Assembly (NCBI GenBank): GCA_030684415.1
Contig: JAUXNL010000268.1
Location: 1-21,986, forward strand
Source of the DNA: Moraxellaceae bacterium
GTDB lineage: Bacteria; Pseudomonadota; Gammaproteobacteria; Pseudomonadales; Moraxellaceae
DNA: 21,986 bases
Direction of reading: 5' to 3'
The notes beneath the pieces are model-generated. The model had not been told where the DNA came from. It made no database searches and worked only from the letters and a program-made list of their open reading frames with translations. Position 1 is the first letter of the stretch. Each line of letters begins with the position of its first letter. Below, one piece after another: positions 7,722-15,698 of the stretch. A program made the translations under genes and the position numbers.

Positions 7722-8465
7722 TCAGAGCCGGATCAACCCCATGCGCGTGGCGCGCAGACTGGCTTCGGCGCGCGAGGAAATTCCGAGCTTGCGATAAATC
7801 TCTTTCACATAACCGCGCACGGTATGCGCCGAAATGTTCAGCGCCGCGGCCGCCTCAGCCACGCTCATGCCACTGGCAATCAGCACCAGCACATCTTTTT
7901 CGCGCGGGCTCAGGCCCTCGTCGGTCTCCGTGGGTGGCTGATGGCGATCATGCTGCGAGAAAAATTCCATCATGCGCCGCGCCACCGTCGGTGAAATCGG
8001 TGGCACGCCTTCTTCCATGCCCGCCAATGCGCGCTCGATTTCTTCGTCACTCTGGTCTTTGAGCAGATAACCCTGCGCACCGGAACGCAGCGCACTGAAA
8101 ATATGCGCGTCGTCGTCGTAAATCGTGGCGACAATCACGGTGAGGCCGGTACGTGCCGGCTCCAGCTCCTGGATAAGCTCGACACCGTTGCCATCGGGCA
8201 GGCCCAGATCAACGATGACCATATCGAAGGGCCGGTCAAAGGACATATCAAAAGGCCGATCAGAAGCCTTCGCGGCAGGCTTGGCGGAGGACGTATCCAA
8301 AATCGCGTCAGATGTTTGAGCTTTCAGCAAACGCCGCGCAGTAGCCAGTGTGTGCGCAATGCTGACCGTGATGTCGCTGCCGAGCGCCGCCTGCGCGCGC
8401 GCACTGAGCCACTGTGCCGTTTCCGGCACATCCTCGACCACCAGCAATCGCCTGACGACATTCAT
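7722..8465 (-). CDS. LuxR/NarL-family response regulator with receiver-domain insertion
   Basis: A 247-residue two-component transcription regulator. The receiver domain carries the acidic pair Glu11-Asp12, the phospho-acceptor Asp86 in VIVDLGLPDG, the Thr in VIVATIYDDD and the Lys in GYLLKDQ. The C-terminus is a LuxR helix-turn-helix: LSPREKDVLVLIASGMSVAEAAAALNIS and HTVRGYVKEIYRKLGI. The phospho-acceptor normally sits near residue 55. Here about 30 extra residues (~50-80) lie before the third beta strand, including a tandem octapeptide (DRPFDM twice). The ATG overlaps the TGA of the upstream kinase gene (ATGA), so the pair is translationally coupled and cognate. An in-frame upstream start would lie inside the kinase gene and adds unrelated residues. 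Target genes are unknown. Confidence 0.93.
   Translation of the reverse strand: MNVVRRLLVVEDVPETAQWLSARAQAALGSDITVSIAHTLATARRLLKAQTSDAILDTSSAKPAAKASDRPFDMSFDRPFDMVIVDLGLPDGNGVELIQELEPARTGLTVIVATIYDDDAHIFSALRSGAQGYLLKDQSDEEIERALAGMEEGVPPISPTVARRMMEFFSQHDRHQPPTETDEGLSPREKDVLVLIASGMSVAEAAAALNISAHTVRGYVKEIYRKLGISSRAEASLRATRMGLIRL
8220..8267 (-). repeat. 24-nt tandem duplication inside the response regulator gene
   Basis: Two adjacent 24-nt units (8220-8243 and 8244-8267) differ at a few positions and keep the reading frame, encoding the repeated DRPFDM octapeptide just before the phospho-acceptor strand. Confidence 0.75.
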
Positions 8466-10696
8466 TCCTGATTCTCCTCTGCCCTGACCTGTGCGCTGAC
8501 GATTCCTTCGGCAGGCACGGGAATCTCCACCGTGACGCGACACCCTGTTGGCAACTGCCGCTGCCATTCCACATGGCCACCCAGCTCATCCACGCGTGAA
8601 CGGATGATGTGATGGCCGCGCCCGGTCTGCTCCAGCGCCCACAGCTCGAACACACCATCGTCACTTACGGTCAGACGCATGTGGTCATCGCGCACCTGCC
8701 ACTCGAACTGCACGTGGCCAGCATCTGCATGCTTGATGACGTTGGTGACGCATTCACGCACTACGCGTTTGAGATTGGCGTACTGACGCGCCGACAACAG
8801 AAGGGCCGACGGCGCCGGCACGCTGGCGCCAAACGTCAGGCCGGCGCGCTCCAGACGTTCGCGGGCCTCGGCCGCCATCAGCCGCGCGGCCTCATCGAGC
8901 GTGATGGCGCGCTCGTCGAGCGTGGCCAGCATCTGGCGCAGATCGCGAATGGCCTGCCGCGCTTCTTCGCGCATGCCGCCTTCGTTCTGCCCGTGCAGGA
9001 TCGACAGCAGGCGTGCGCCCAGATCGTCGTGCAAGTCGCGTTTGATGCGGTCGCGCTCCAGCCGTGCGCCTTGCTGCCGCGCGCGCAACGCATCGCGCGC
9101 ATACGCCGCTACGCTGTGCAGCTCACCGGCCGCCACCAGATCATCGGGGCTGAACAGGCGCGCACCGCGATCACAGTAGGCGAGTTGCCAATGCCGTCCG
9201 GGCACGATATCCGGCAGCACCAGGCGCAAGCCGTCATCCACGATGGCCAAAGCCTGCTCACCGTCGTGCGGCTCCAACACCAGCGGGCGAAAGACACTGC
9301 GCACCACGTCTGGCCACTGCTGCTGCAACGCGCTTTCGGTAGACGGGTCGAACAAACGGCGCACGACGCCGGGTGGCAAATGCCGCACCGTGCCTTCACG
9401 ATTGAGCAATCGCGCCACGAGCCATTGCCGCAGCGGAAAATAAATCCAGCCGGCGACCGCCATGGCCATGCCCAGCGCCACCCAGCCTTCGGCATTCAGC
9501 ACCCAGACCAGCACACCATCGAGCAGCAATACCAGCACGCCGCCAAACAAACCGCTCCAGGCCACCAGCCACCACTGCTCCAACTGGAACAGCCGGTAAC
9601 GGCTGATGCCGGCCGCCAAGCCGAGATACACGATCAGGAAAGCTCCCGACATGACGCTCTGCGACACCGGCGTCTGGATGCCCAGCAGCAGCGGCAACAC
9701 TTGCAGGAAGACAAACGCGCCACTGCCGATCAGGAACGACAGGATCAGCCAGCGCAGCGCCATACGCGATACCGGGTCGGCACGCGACAGGCGCCACTGC
9801 CGCCATGCACAGAGCGTCGCCAGCAAGAAAATCACCAGCAACCAGACATAAAAGCCGAGCGCAAACGTGTCCAGCAGTTGCAAGGTATCGACCAGCCAGA
9901 GCAGGGCAAACAGCAGGAAAGCACCGCGTACTACCGGCTGCCGGCCGAGTGGCTGTGGATAGCTCCAGAGCAGGGCCAGCATTGAGCAGTCAAACAATAA
10001 AGCGCCGCCGTGGTTGAGCACGGACAGCGGCCGGAACAGCTCCGGTGCCATGACCAGCTCACGCGCGCTGTAAACACTGGCCGTCCAGGTGCCGGTGGCA
10101 AAGGCCAGCGCCGTGACCAGCAAGAGCGCCGCATCGCGGGCCTGCGGGCGGAACACCCAGATGCCAGCGCCAATCACCAGCGCGACAAAGCCGAACGAGA
10201 GTTGCAGCCAGAATGCGGCGGGAATGTCGGCCAGCCGCCGGGGCTGGAGTGTGACCGGCAACTCGCGACCATCGGCCAGCAGCAGCCGCGCGGCGCCCGA
10301 CTGCCACTCCGCCAACAGCGGTGCCTGCATGGCCATGAAGGCGTTGTAGGCATCGTAGCGGCCGAGGAAATCCGGCTCCTCCACCGCCAGCCAGACGGGT
10401 AGCGGCTGCTCCTCGCCACTAGCGGTGCGCAAGCCGCGCACGTCCGCCGGTTTATCCAGAGACGGATGCGCCACGCGCAACACCTCGCCATGCGCATGGA
10501 ACGTAAAACCGGCCCAGGGCTGCGCGAGCATCAACTGCACCAGGCCCAAGGCCGCGATCACGATCAGCACGGCCGCCATGATGCCCAAGGTACGCGGCGC
10601 CGGCTCCCAGCGGCGACCCGCAGGAGCCGTGCCCTCGGCGGCGAGTACGGGTTGCTGGAAAAGTGACTGCAAAAAAAGGCGCATGCCGGCGTCCAT
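8462..10696 (-). CDS. Membrane sensor histidine kinase (HisKA_3 type)
   Basis: A roughly 744-residue sensor kinase partnered with the LuxR-type regulator. A first membrane span (IMAAVLIVIAALGLVQLML) is followed by a ~100-residue periplasmic part whose opening (GFTFHAHGEVLRVAHPS) resembles a PDZ-like fold. About nine more hydrophobic spans follow, then the cytoplasmic kinase core. His556 in ERDRIKRDLHDDLG is the phosphorylation site; ECVTNVIKHAD (from residue 648) is the N-box; SDDGVF and GRGHHII (about 678-698) are the ATP-binding G-boxes. The stimulus cannot be read from the sequence. The start is uncertain: ATG at 10696, 10684 or upstream at 10798 are all in frame and lack a good ribosome-binding site. 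I took 10696 because the first membrane span follows soon after. Confidence 0.9.
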   Translation of the reverse strand: MDAGMRLFLQSLFQQPVLAAEGTAPAGRRWEPAPRTLGIMAAVLIVIAALGLVQLMLAQPWAGFTFHAHGEVLRVAHPSLDKPADVRGLRTASGEEQPLPVWLAVEEPDFLGRYDAYNAFMAMQAPLLAEWQSGAARLLLADGRELPVTLQPRRLADIPAAFWLQLSFGFVALVIGAGIWVFRPQARDAALLLVTALAFATGTWTASVYSARELVMAPELFRPLSVLNHGGALLFDCSMLALLWSYPQPLGRQPVVRGAFLLFALLWLVDTLQLLDTFALGFYVWLLVIFLLATLCAWRQWRLSRADPVSRMALRWLILSFLIGSGAFVFLQVLPLLLGIQTPVSQSVMSGAFLIVYLGLAAGISRYRLFQLEQWWLVAWSGLFGGVLVLLLDGVLVWVLNAEGWVALGMAMAVAGWIYFPLRQWLVARLLNREGTVRHLPPGVVRRLFDPSTESALQQQWPDVVRSVFRPLVLEPHDGEQALAIVDDGLRLVLPDIVPGRHWQLAYCDRGARLFSPDDLVAAGELHSVAAYARDALRARQQGARLERDRIKRDLHDDLGARLLSILHGQNEGGMREEARQAIRDLRQMLATLDERAITLDEAARLMAAEARERLERAGLTFGASVPAPSALLLSARQYANLKRVVRECVTNVIKHADAGHVQFEWQVRDDHMRLTVSDDGVFELWALEQTGRGHHIIRSRVDELGGHVEWQRQLPTGCRVTVEIPVPAEGIVSAQVRAEENQE

Positions 10697-10874
10697 GAAG
10701 AAAGTGTGCAGGGGTCTGCGCAAACAGCGGCACGAATGTGCATCCGCTGCCATGACGCAGGATGGTGGCAGCTTGCCGGAGGCGTCGTCATCCCGCAAAG
10801 AGGGGGTAGTGGCGCCGACACTTGCTATCCTTCACGCAGCGGGCGCCAAGACCCGCCAGCAACAGGAGAGTGGC

Positions 10875-11879
10875 ATGCGGATCGTGGTGTATGGCGCAGG
10901 CAGTATCGGCTGCTATGTCGGCGGACGGTTGCTGGCCTCAGGCTCAGATGTGCACCTGATTGCACGGCCACGGGTGGCCGACCAGATCGCCCGGCAAGGC
11001 CTGCATCTGAGCGATTACCGGGGCTATGCGGCGCGGCTGCCGCCGTCGTGCGTACCGGTCAGCACCAGCGCCGAAGCCATCGACAGCGCCGATCTGGTGC
11101 TGGTGACGGTGAAGTCCGCCGCCACGCCGGACGTCGCCGCCACGCTGGCCGGCAGGCTGCGCCCCGGCGCCATGGTGCTCAGCCTGCAAAACGGACTGCA
11201 CAATGCTGCACAACTGGAGGCCGCACTGCCGGCGCAAATCGTGCTGGCCGGCATGGTGCCGTTCAACGTCGTGCAACTGGCGCAAAGCCATTTTCATCAA
11301 GGCTCGGAAGGCGAGCTGGTGGCCGCCGAAAACATATCGCTGTTCCACGCCCTGCCCGCCTTCAATGCGGCCGGCCTGCCCCTGCAACTGGAGGCTGACA
11401 TGAAAGCCGTGCAGTGGGCCAAGCTGCTGCTCAATCTCAACAACGCCGTGAACGCGCTCTCGGGCTTGCCGCTGAAAACCGAACTGGAGCAGCGCGACTA
11501 TCGCCGCGTGCTCAGCGCCGCCCAGCGCGAAGCCCTCGCGCTGCTGGCACAAACCGCGCAGCCGCTGGCCCGGCTGACGCCCTTGCCGCCAAGTCTGCTG
11601 CCAACCCTTCTCACCGTGCCCGACTGGGTGTTCCGGCGCGCGGCACAACGCCTGCTGGCCATCGACCCGCAGGCGCGCTCGTCGATGTGGGAAGACCTGG
11701 AGGCTGGGCGCCGGACAGAAATCGATTTCATCAATGGCGAGGTCGTGAAACTGGCGGAAGCACTGGGACAGACCGCACCAGTCAATGCCGCACTCATCCG
11801 CTTAGTGCGCGCCGCCGAAAATGGTGGCCGCCGCAACTGGAGCGGCCGCGAGTTGCTGGCGGCGGTTCAGGGCAGCTAG
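10875..11879 (+). CDS. panE: 2-dehydropantoate 2-reductase family protein (PanE/ApbA)
   Basis: A 334-residue NADPH-dependent ketopantoate reductase family member; the classical reaction reduces 2-dehydropantoate to pantoate for CoA synthesis. The N-terminus MRIVVYGAGSIGCYVGG holds the GxGxxG dinucleotide-binding loop. VLVTVKSA and VLSLQNGLHN are the conserved Rossmann segments, and VQWAKLLLNLNNAVNAL contains the catalytic Lys and the Asn/Leu pattern of the C-terminal domain; MWEDLEAGRRTEIDFINGEV is the other hallmark. AGGAG sits 6 nt before the ATG, which fixes the start well inside a longer open frame. It diverges from the kinase gene. Several paralogues often exist per genome and some act on other 2-keto acids, so the substrate is not certain. 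Confidence 0.9.
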   Translation: MRIVVYGAGSIGCYVGGRLLASGSDVHLIARPRVADQIARQGLHLSDYRGYAARLPPSCVPVSTSAEAIDSADLVLVTVKSAATPDVAATLAGRLRPGAMVLSLQNGLHNAAQLEAALPAQIVLAGMVPFNVVQLAQSHFHQGSEGELVAAENISLFHALPAFNAAGLPLQLEADMKAVQWAKLLLNLNNAVNALSGLPLKTELEQRDYRRVLSAAQREALALLAQTAQPLARLTPLPPSLLPTLLTVPDWVFRRAAQRLLAIDPQARSSMWEDLEAGRRTEIDFINGEVVKLAEALGQTAPVNAALIRLVRAAENGGRRNWSGRELLAAVQGS

Positions 11880-11961
11880 GCATCGGCTACAGCATTTTTT
11901 GAAGAGTGCCGTTCATTCATCGACAAGCACTCAGCTCGAGCGGATTTTTTAGCAATTCCTT

Positions 11962-12127
11962 ATCAGCTTGCTGAAAAACGCCCATCCGGGCTTTTTCAGC
12001 CCGCGATTCCGGCACATGTCCGGAGTCGCTCTACGCTGAACCAATCACTTAGACGTGATTGATTCGCGACCCGGCCATCCTTGGCCGGGAAACAGCTTGC
12101 TGAAAAGCATTTTTTCAGCAAGCTGTT
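11962..12127 (-). repeat. Intergenic multi-hairpin repeat, copy C (best-preserved copy)
   Basis: On the minus strand it reads AACAGCTTGCTGAAAAAATG...CAGCAAGCTG (palindrome at 12094-12124), GTTTCCCGGCCAAGGATGGC, GAATCAATCAC...GTGATTGGTTC, CGACTCCGG...CCGGAATCG and GGGCTGAAAAAGCCC, and ends with a second CAGCAAGCTG (11964-11973 region). Both ends therefore carry the same CAGCTTGCTGAAAAA sequence in inverted orientation, like a small non-autonomous transposon. No gene is contained in it. Confidence 0.82.
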
Positions 12128-12148
12128 ATGGGTTCTCCGTTCGCGCCG

Positions 12149-12400
12149 TTAGCTGGTGGCCTGCGGCTGGCTTTGCTGCAGCCGGTCGAGCACGCCTTTG
12201 GGCAACGGGCTGAGCCACCCCAGCCGCCGCGAAAGAGCTTGCAGTGGCGGCAGAACATAGCGGAGCAAAGAGGGCCGTTATGCATCAGCCCGATAACCGA
12301 GACGCTGGGATTTTCGTCGCCCGCACACACCCCAAGGTACGTGCTGCGGGGCAAAGCGGGGGACCAGCGACTTCAAGCCAAGCACCGTCGGCTGCTCCGG
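12149..12400 (-). pseudogene. Possible decayed gene remnant
   Basis: Between the repeat and the next gene (12128-12571) no intact gene is visible. On the minus strand one frame reads protein-like sequence: TVLGLKSLVPRFAPQHVPWG, then, after an in-frame TAA at 12278-12280, LLRYVLPPLQALSRRLGWLS and on to QQSQPQATS and a stop at 12149. The tail ends 21 nt before the repeat, as true genes do at the other copies. There is no start signal, and I do not recognise the family. It may be only GC-rich noise. Confidence 0.22.
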
Positions 12401-12571
12401 CTTTTCAGAGGGCTCTCAAGAAGCCGCTGAATAAACCCAAAAGTTGTTCGCGCTAAACCTGTCGACGCATGAGCGCCCCCCACGAAGCCGCCCTCCAGAT
12501 TCATCCTGCACAAGCCAGCAAAGGGCCTTGCCGGCCAGCCAGCGCTGGAGACAATAGGCCTTTCCTTCCGG

Positions 12572-13462
12572 ATGTCTGCCATGCCCCGTATCGGCTTTAT
12601 CGGCATCGGCCTGATGGGCCTGCCGCTGTGCAGACGCCTGCTTGCCGCCGGCCATGCCCTCTCCGTGTGGAACCGCAATCCAGCGAAATGTGCCCCGCTG
12701 GCCGAGGCCGGCGCCACGGTCGCCGCGTCGCCCGCCGAACTGGCGGAGAGTTGCGAGGTTCTCATGCTCTGCGTCTCCGATACGGCCGCCGTGCAGGCCG
12801 TTGTGCACGGCGAAAACGGCTTGCTGGGCCACCTCCGCGCCGGGCACATACTGGCCGACTTCTCCTCGATTGATCCTGCCGCCACCCGTGAGCTGGCCGC
12901 ACAGGCCGCCGCACGCGGCGCCGCCTGGGTAGACGCGCCCGTCTCCGGCGGCGTGGTCGGCGCCGAGGCCGGCACCTTGGTCATCATGGCCGGTGGCAAT
13001 GCCGCCACCATCGACCGCTTGCGCCCCGTGCTCGCCGTGCTCGCACAACGGGTGACGCATATGGGGCCCAGCGGCGCAGGCCAGGTCACCAAAATCTGCA
13101 ATCAGTTGATTGTGGCCGCCAACTCACTGCTGATTGCCGAAGCCGTGGCATTGGCCGAAAGCGCCGGGGTGGATGCTACGCAACTCGCGCCCGCCCTCGC
13201 CGGCGGCTTTGCCGATTCCAAACCGTTCCAGTTGCTGGCACCGCGCATGAGCACGCGCCAGTTCACGCCCGTGCAATGGCGCGTGCAAACCCTGCTGAAA
13301 GACCTCGACATGGCCGGGCAACTCGCCGGGCAAAACGGCCTGGCTCTGCCGATGGCGGCCACCGCCGCCAGCCTGATGCGCCAGCATGGCAACGCCGGAC
13401 ATCTGGCGGACGACCTCAGCAGCGTGATCGGTCAGTTCGCGCGCGAGCACGACGCATGCTGA
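12572..13462 (+). CDS. Beta-hydroxyacid dehydrogenase, probable 2-hydroxy-3-oxopropionate (tartronate semialdehyde) reductase
   Basis: A 296-residue member of the 3-hydroxyisobutyrate/tartronate semialdehyde reductase family. Residues 8-16 (GFIGIGLMG) form the nucleotide-binding loop. DAPVSGG at 121-127 is the substrate-binding signature, GAGQVTKICNQ holds the catalytic Lys174, and KDLDMA lies in the C-terminal domain. Arg35 after the second strand (WNRNP) is compatible with NADP(H). The next gene, a hydroxypyruvate isomerase homologue, overlaps this one by 7 nt, which favours tartronate semialdehyde reductase (to D-glycerate) over hydroxyisobutyrate dehydrogenase. ATG at 12572 or 12581 could start it; neither has a strong ribosome-binding site. 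Confidence 0.88.
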   Translation: MSAMPRIGFIGIGLMGLPLCRRLLAAGHALSVWNRNPAKCAPLAEAGATVAASPAELAESCEVLMLCVSDTAAVQAVVHGENGLLGHLRAGHILADFSSIDPAATRELAAQAAARGAAWVDAPVSGGVVGAEAGTLVIMAGGNAATIDRLRPVLAVLAQRVTHMGPSGAGQVTKICNQLIVAANSLLIAEAVALAESAGVDATQLAPALAGGFADSKPFQLLAPRMSTRQFTPVQWRVQTLLKDLDMAGQLAGQNGLALPMAATAASLMRQHGNAGHLADDLSSVIGQFAREHDAC

Positions 13463-14247
13463 AATATTCCGCCAATCTTTCGCTGCTGTTTACTGAAGTA
13501 CCGCTCATTGAGCGCTTCGCCGCCGCGCGCGCGGCCGGCTTTTCGGCCGTGGAAATCCAGTTCCCCTACGAACTCGCCATTGCCGACATCCTGCGCGAAC
13601 TCGAAACCCACGAACTGCGGCTGGTGCTGATCAACGTGCCCGCCGGCGATCTCATGCAAGGCGGCGATGGCCTGGCCTGTGTGCCCGGACGCGAGCAAGC
13701 CTTCCGCCATGCCGTGATGGACGCGCTGCATTACGCCAGCGCGCTAGGCGTGCCAACCGTAAACGTGCTGGCTGGGCGCGAACCGGCCGGCGAATCGCTG
13801 ACGCGCTGCCTGCACACGCTCGCCGGCAGCCTGCGCTACGCCAGCGAAACACTGCAGAGCATCGGCGTCACGACGGTTGTCGAAGCCATCAACACCGTCG
13901 ACATGCCACGCTTTCTGGTACACAACGTGGCGCAGATGCAAGAAATGCTCGAAATTGTCGATCACCCGACGCTGAAAATGCAGTTCGACTGCTACCACAT
14001 GGCGCGTATGGGCGAAGACGTGTTGCAGGCGCTGACCGACAATATCGACAGCATCGGCCATGTGCAGTTTGCCGACACGCCGGGCCGCCACCAGCCCGGC
14101 ACCGGCGCGCTCGATTTCGCCGCCATTTTCACGCGCCTGCGCGAACTGCCCTACGCCGGCTGGTGCGGCGCCGAATACCGCCCGCATGGCTGCACACAAG
14201 ACTCAATGCACTGGCTACAACAATGGCCGCAAGACAACGACCACTGA
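13456..14247 (+). CDS. hyi: Hydroxypyruvate isomerase family protein
   Basis: A 263-residue TIM-barrel sugar isomerase-like enzyme that interconverts hydroxypyruvate and tartronate semialdehyde. The metal-site residues expected for this family appear in order: Glu143 (VVEAINTVD), Asp178 (MQFDCYH, with His181), Gln204 (GHVQFADTPGRHQPGTG) and Glu240 (WCGAEYRP). The N-terminus MLKYSANLSLLFTEVPLIER is typical of Hyi. The ATG at 13456 overlaps the upstream stop (ATGCTGA), so the two enzymes are co-translated and probably act in sequence: hydroxypyruvate to tartronate semialdehyde to D-glycerate. Glyoxylate carboligase, often present in such operons, is not in this window. Confidence 0.9.
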   Translation: MLKYSANLSLLFTEVPLIERFAAARAAGFSAVEIQFPYELAIADILRELETHELRLVLINVPAGDLMQGGDGLACVPGREQAFRHAVMDALHYASALGVPTVNVLAGREPAGESLTRCLHTLAGSLRYASETLQSIGVTTVVEAINTVDMPRFLVHNVAQMQEMLEIVDHPTLKMQFDCYHMARMGEDVLQALTDNIDSIGHVQFADTPGRHQPGTGALDFAAIFTRLRELPYAGWCGAEYRPHGCTQDSMHWLQQWPQDNDH

Positions 14248-14461
14248 TGACGCCCCTGCTCAAGGACGCGCTGAATAACCGGATTTTTGTCGGCAGCACG
14301 CGCACCAAGAGAACTGCTTGGAGGGCGAAACAGAATCCAGCGTCATCAAACAGTGACAACCACTCCAGCCATCAGCAACGCGGTTATCCAGAGGCCTCCC
14401 ACTTCCTGCGCGGCGCAGGCGGGGATACAAGGCCTCCCACACGCCAAGAGGACTCCCCCGC

Positions 14462-14914
14462 ATGAGCCACTGCATTTTCTGCGACATCATTGAAGGCCGA
14501 CTGCCCGCCGTGAAAATCCACGAAGACGAGCAGGTGCTCGCCATCATGGATATTTTCCCGCTGCGCCAAGGCCATGTGCTGGTGATCCCGAAACAGCACC
14601 ATCGCCAGTTACATGAACTCGCACCCGGCCTGCGCGCCCATCTTGTCGACACCGCCACACGCATCACTCGCGCGCTATACGCCTCGACGCTGAAACCAGC
14701 GGCAGTGCACTATCAGGTGAACGATGGCCCGGCCGCCAACCAGACCGTGCCGCATGTGCACTTGCATGTACTGCCGCGCTATCGCGGCGACACCGGCCGT
14801 TTTCTGGCACGCCTGCTGCGCAAACCACTGGACCCCATGCTGGGGCCCACCAGCAGCGCCGAGCTGGAAGCGACTGCTGCGCACATCCGCGACAGCCTTG
14901 CGCATATCACTTGA
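14462..14914 (+). CDS. HIT-family nucleotide hydrolase/transferase
   Basis: A 150-residue histidine-triad protein, a small cytoplasmic hydrolase of nucleoside phosphoramidates or dinucleoside polyphosphates. The triad His98-x-His100-x-His102 lies in PHVHLHVLPR. The N-terminal CIFCDIIEG with Cys4 and Cys7 is the zinc-binding type start, and LVIPKQHH is the conserved central segment. AGAGG precedes the ATG by 10 nt. It follows the isomerase gene by 214 nt and is probably expressed separately; the gap holds nothing I recognise. The exact substrate is unknown. Confidence 0.93.
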   Translation: MSHCIFCDIIEGRLPAVKIHEDEQVLAIMDIFPLRQGHVLVIPKQHHRQLHELAPGLRAHLVDTATRITRALYASTLKPAAVHYQVNDGPAANQTVPHVHLHVLPRYRGDTGRFLARLLRKPLDPMLGPTSSAELEATAAHIRDSLAHIT

Positions 14915-14933
14915 GCCATTATTAGAGCGCACT

Positions 14934-15641
14934 ATGACCTGTGCACTGTGCAAAAACGAAAGAGAGCTTAGGAACTCTCACATAATTCCTGAGTTTCTAT
15001 ACACAGATCTCTATGACGAAAAGCATCGCCTTCAGACGCTCTCTATTGGGCAGAACGAGTTTAGGAAGCCAATGCAGAAAGGCATCAGAGAGCGAATGCT
15101 TTGCTGCGAATGTGAAACAAGAATATCGAAATGGGAGCGATATGCCTCCCTAGCAATGAAGGAGCAGCTTCCTCTGGAAGCAAAGAGAATCGGTAAAGTT
15201 GTTTCAATACGAGGGGTAGATTACAAAAATTTCAAACTCTTTCAATTATCAATACTTTGGCGATCCTCAGTTGCAAAGCATGAAATGTTCGCTGCTGTTT
15301 CGTTGGGTCAGCATGAGGAAAAAATTCGTCGTCTTTTGTTAGAAAGTGATCCCGGAAATCCAGAAGACTACGCATGCTTGATGTATGCACTCTTGGATGG
15401 AGATACTCCAGTAACAGACCTTATTGATCAGCCAATGCGAGTGAGACTTGATCGTCACAATGCATATCGGTTCGTATTTGGCGGAATTGTTTGGACATAC
15501 ATCGTGACGAGCCATAATATCAATCCAGTATTGGTTATGGCAGCAATAAATCACCAAAGAATGTGCATCCTCCAAAAAGACATAAGGCAAATTCCAGAGC
15601 TCGCGAGCTTTGCCAATGACCTTAAAAAAACAGGCAAATAA
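14934..15641 (+). CDS. HNH-like zinc-finger protein of unknown function, AT-rich
   Basis: A 235-residue protein whose N-terminus has two zinc-knuckle pairs: Cys3-x-x-Cys6 (CALCKNERELRNSHIIPEF) and Cys57-x-x-Cys60 followed by Glu61 (LCCECETRISKWERYAS). The pairs flank the SHIIP motif (His16). This layout recalls HNH endonucleases (CxxC, (D/H)HIxP, CxxCN), but Ser-His replaces the usual His/Asp-His and Glu replaces the Asn, so nuclease activity is not assured. The rest, with FKLFQLSILWRSSV and YRFVFGGIVWTYIVTS, is a conserved but unnamed domain. One counted 60-nt stretch has 40% GC against roughly 60% in neighbouring genes, and codon use is A/T-biased, so acquisition by transfer is likely. No good ribosome-binding site precedes the ATG. 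It lies 19 nt after the HIT gene. Defence or mobile-element roles are only a possibility. Confidence 0.72.
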   Translation: MTCALCKNERELRNSHIIPEFLYTDLYDEKHRLQTLSIGQNEFRKPMQKGIRERMLCCECETRISKWERYASLAMKEQLPLEAKRIGKVVSIRGVDYKNFKLFQLSILWRSSVAKHEMFAAVSLGQHEEKIRRLLLESDPGNPEDYACLMYALLDGDTPVTDLIDQPMRVRLDRHNAYRFVFGGIVWTYIVTSHNINPVLVMAAINHQRMCILQKDIRQIPELASFANDLKKTGK

Positions 15642-15698
15642 GTGCCGGCGCACTCTAATCATTCATAATAATGTAGATTTTCAGGCCTGATCTGATAG

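Noticed and set aside
8609..9985. 458-codon plus-strand frame opposite the histidine kinase
   Set aside because: The minus strand carries unmistakable kinase motifs; the plus translation is a His/Gln/Arg-rich shadow typical of GC-rich antisense frames.
10640..10684. Intergenic repeat fused into the start of the histidine kinase
   Set aside because: The N-terminal peptide LFLQSLFQQPV resembles the repeat's translation, but at DNA level only half of the palindrome (CAGCAACCCGT) is similar; probably chance.
12373..13101. Minus-strand genes opposite the beta-hydroxyacid dehydrogenase
   Set aside because: Shadow frames; the plus strand holds the GxGxxG, DAPVSGG and catalytic Lys motifs.
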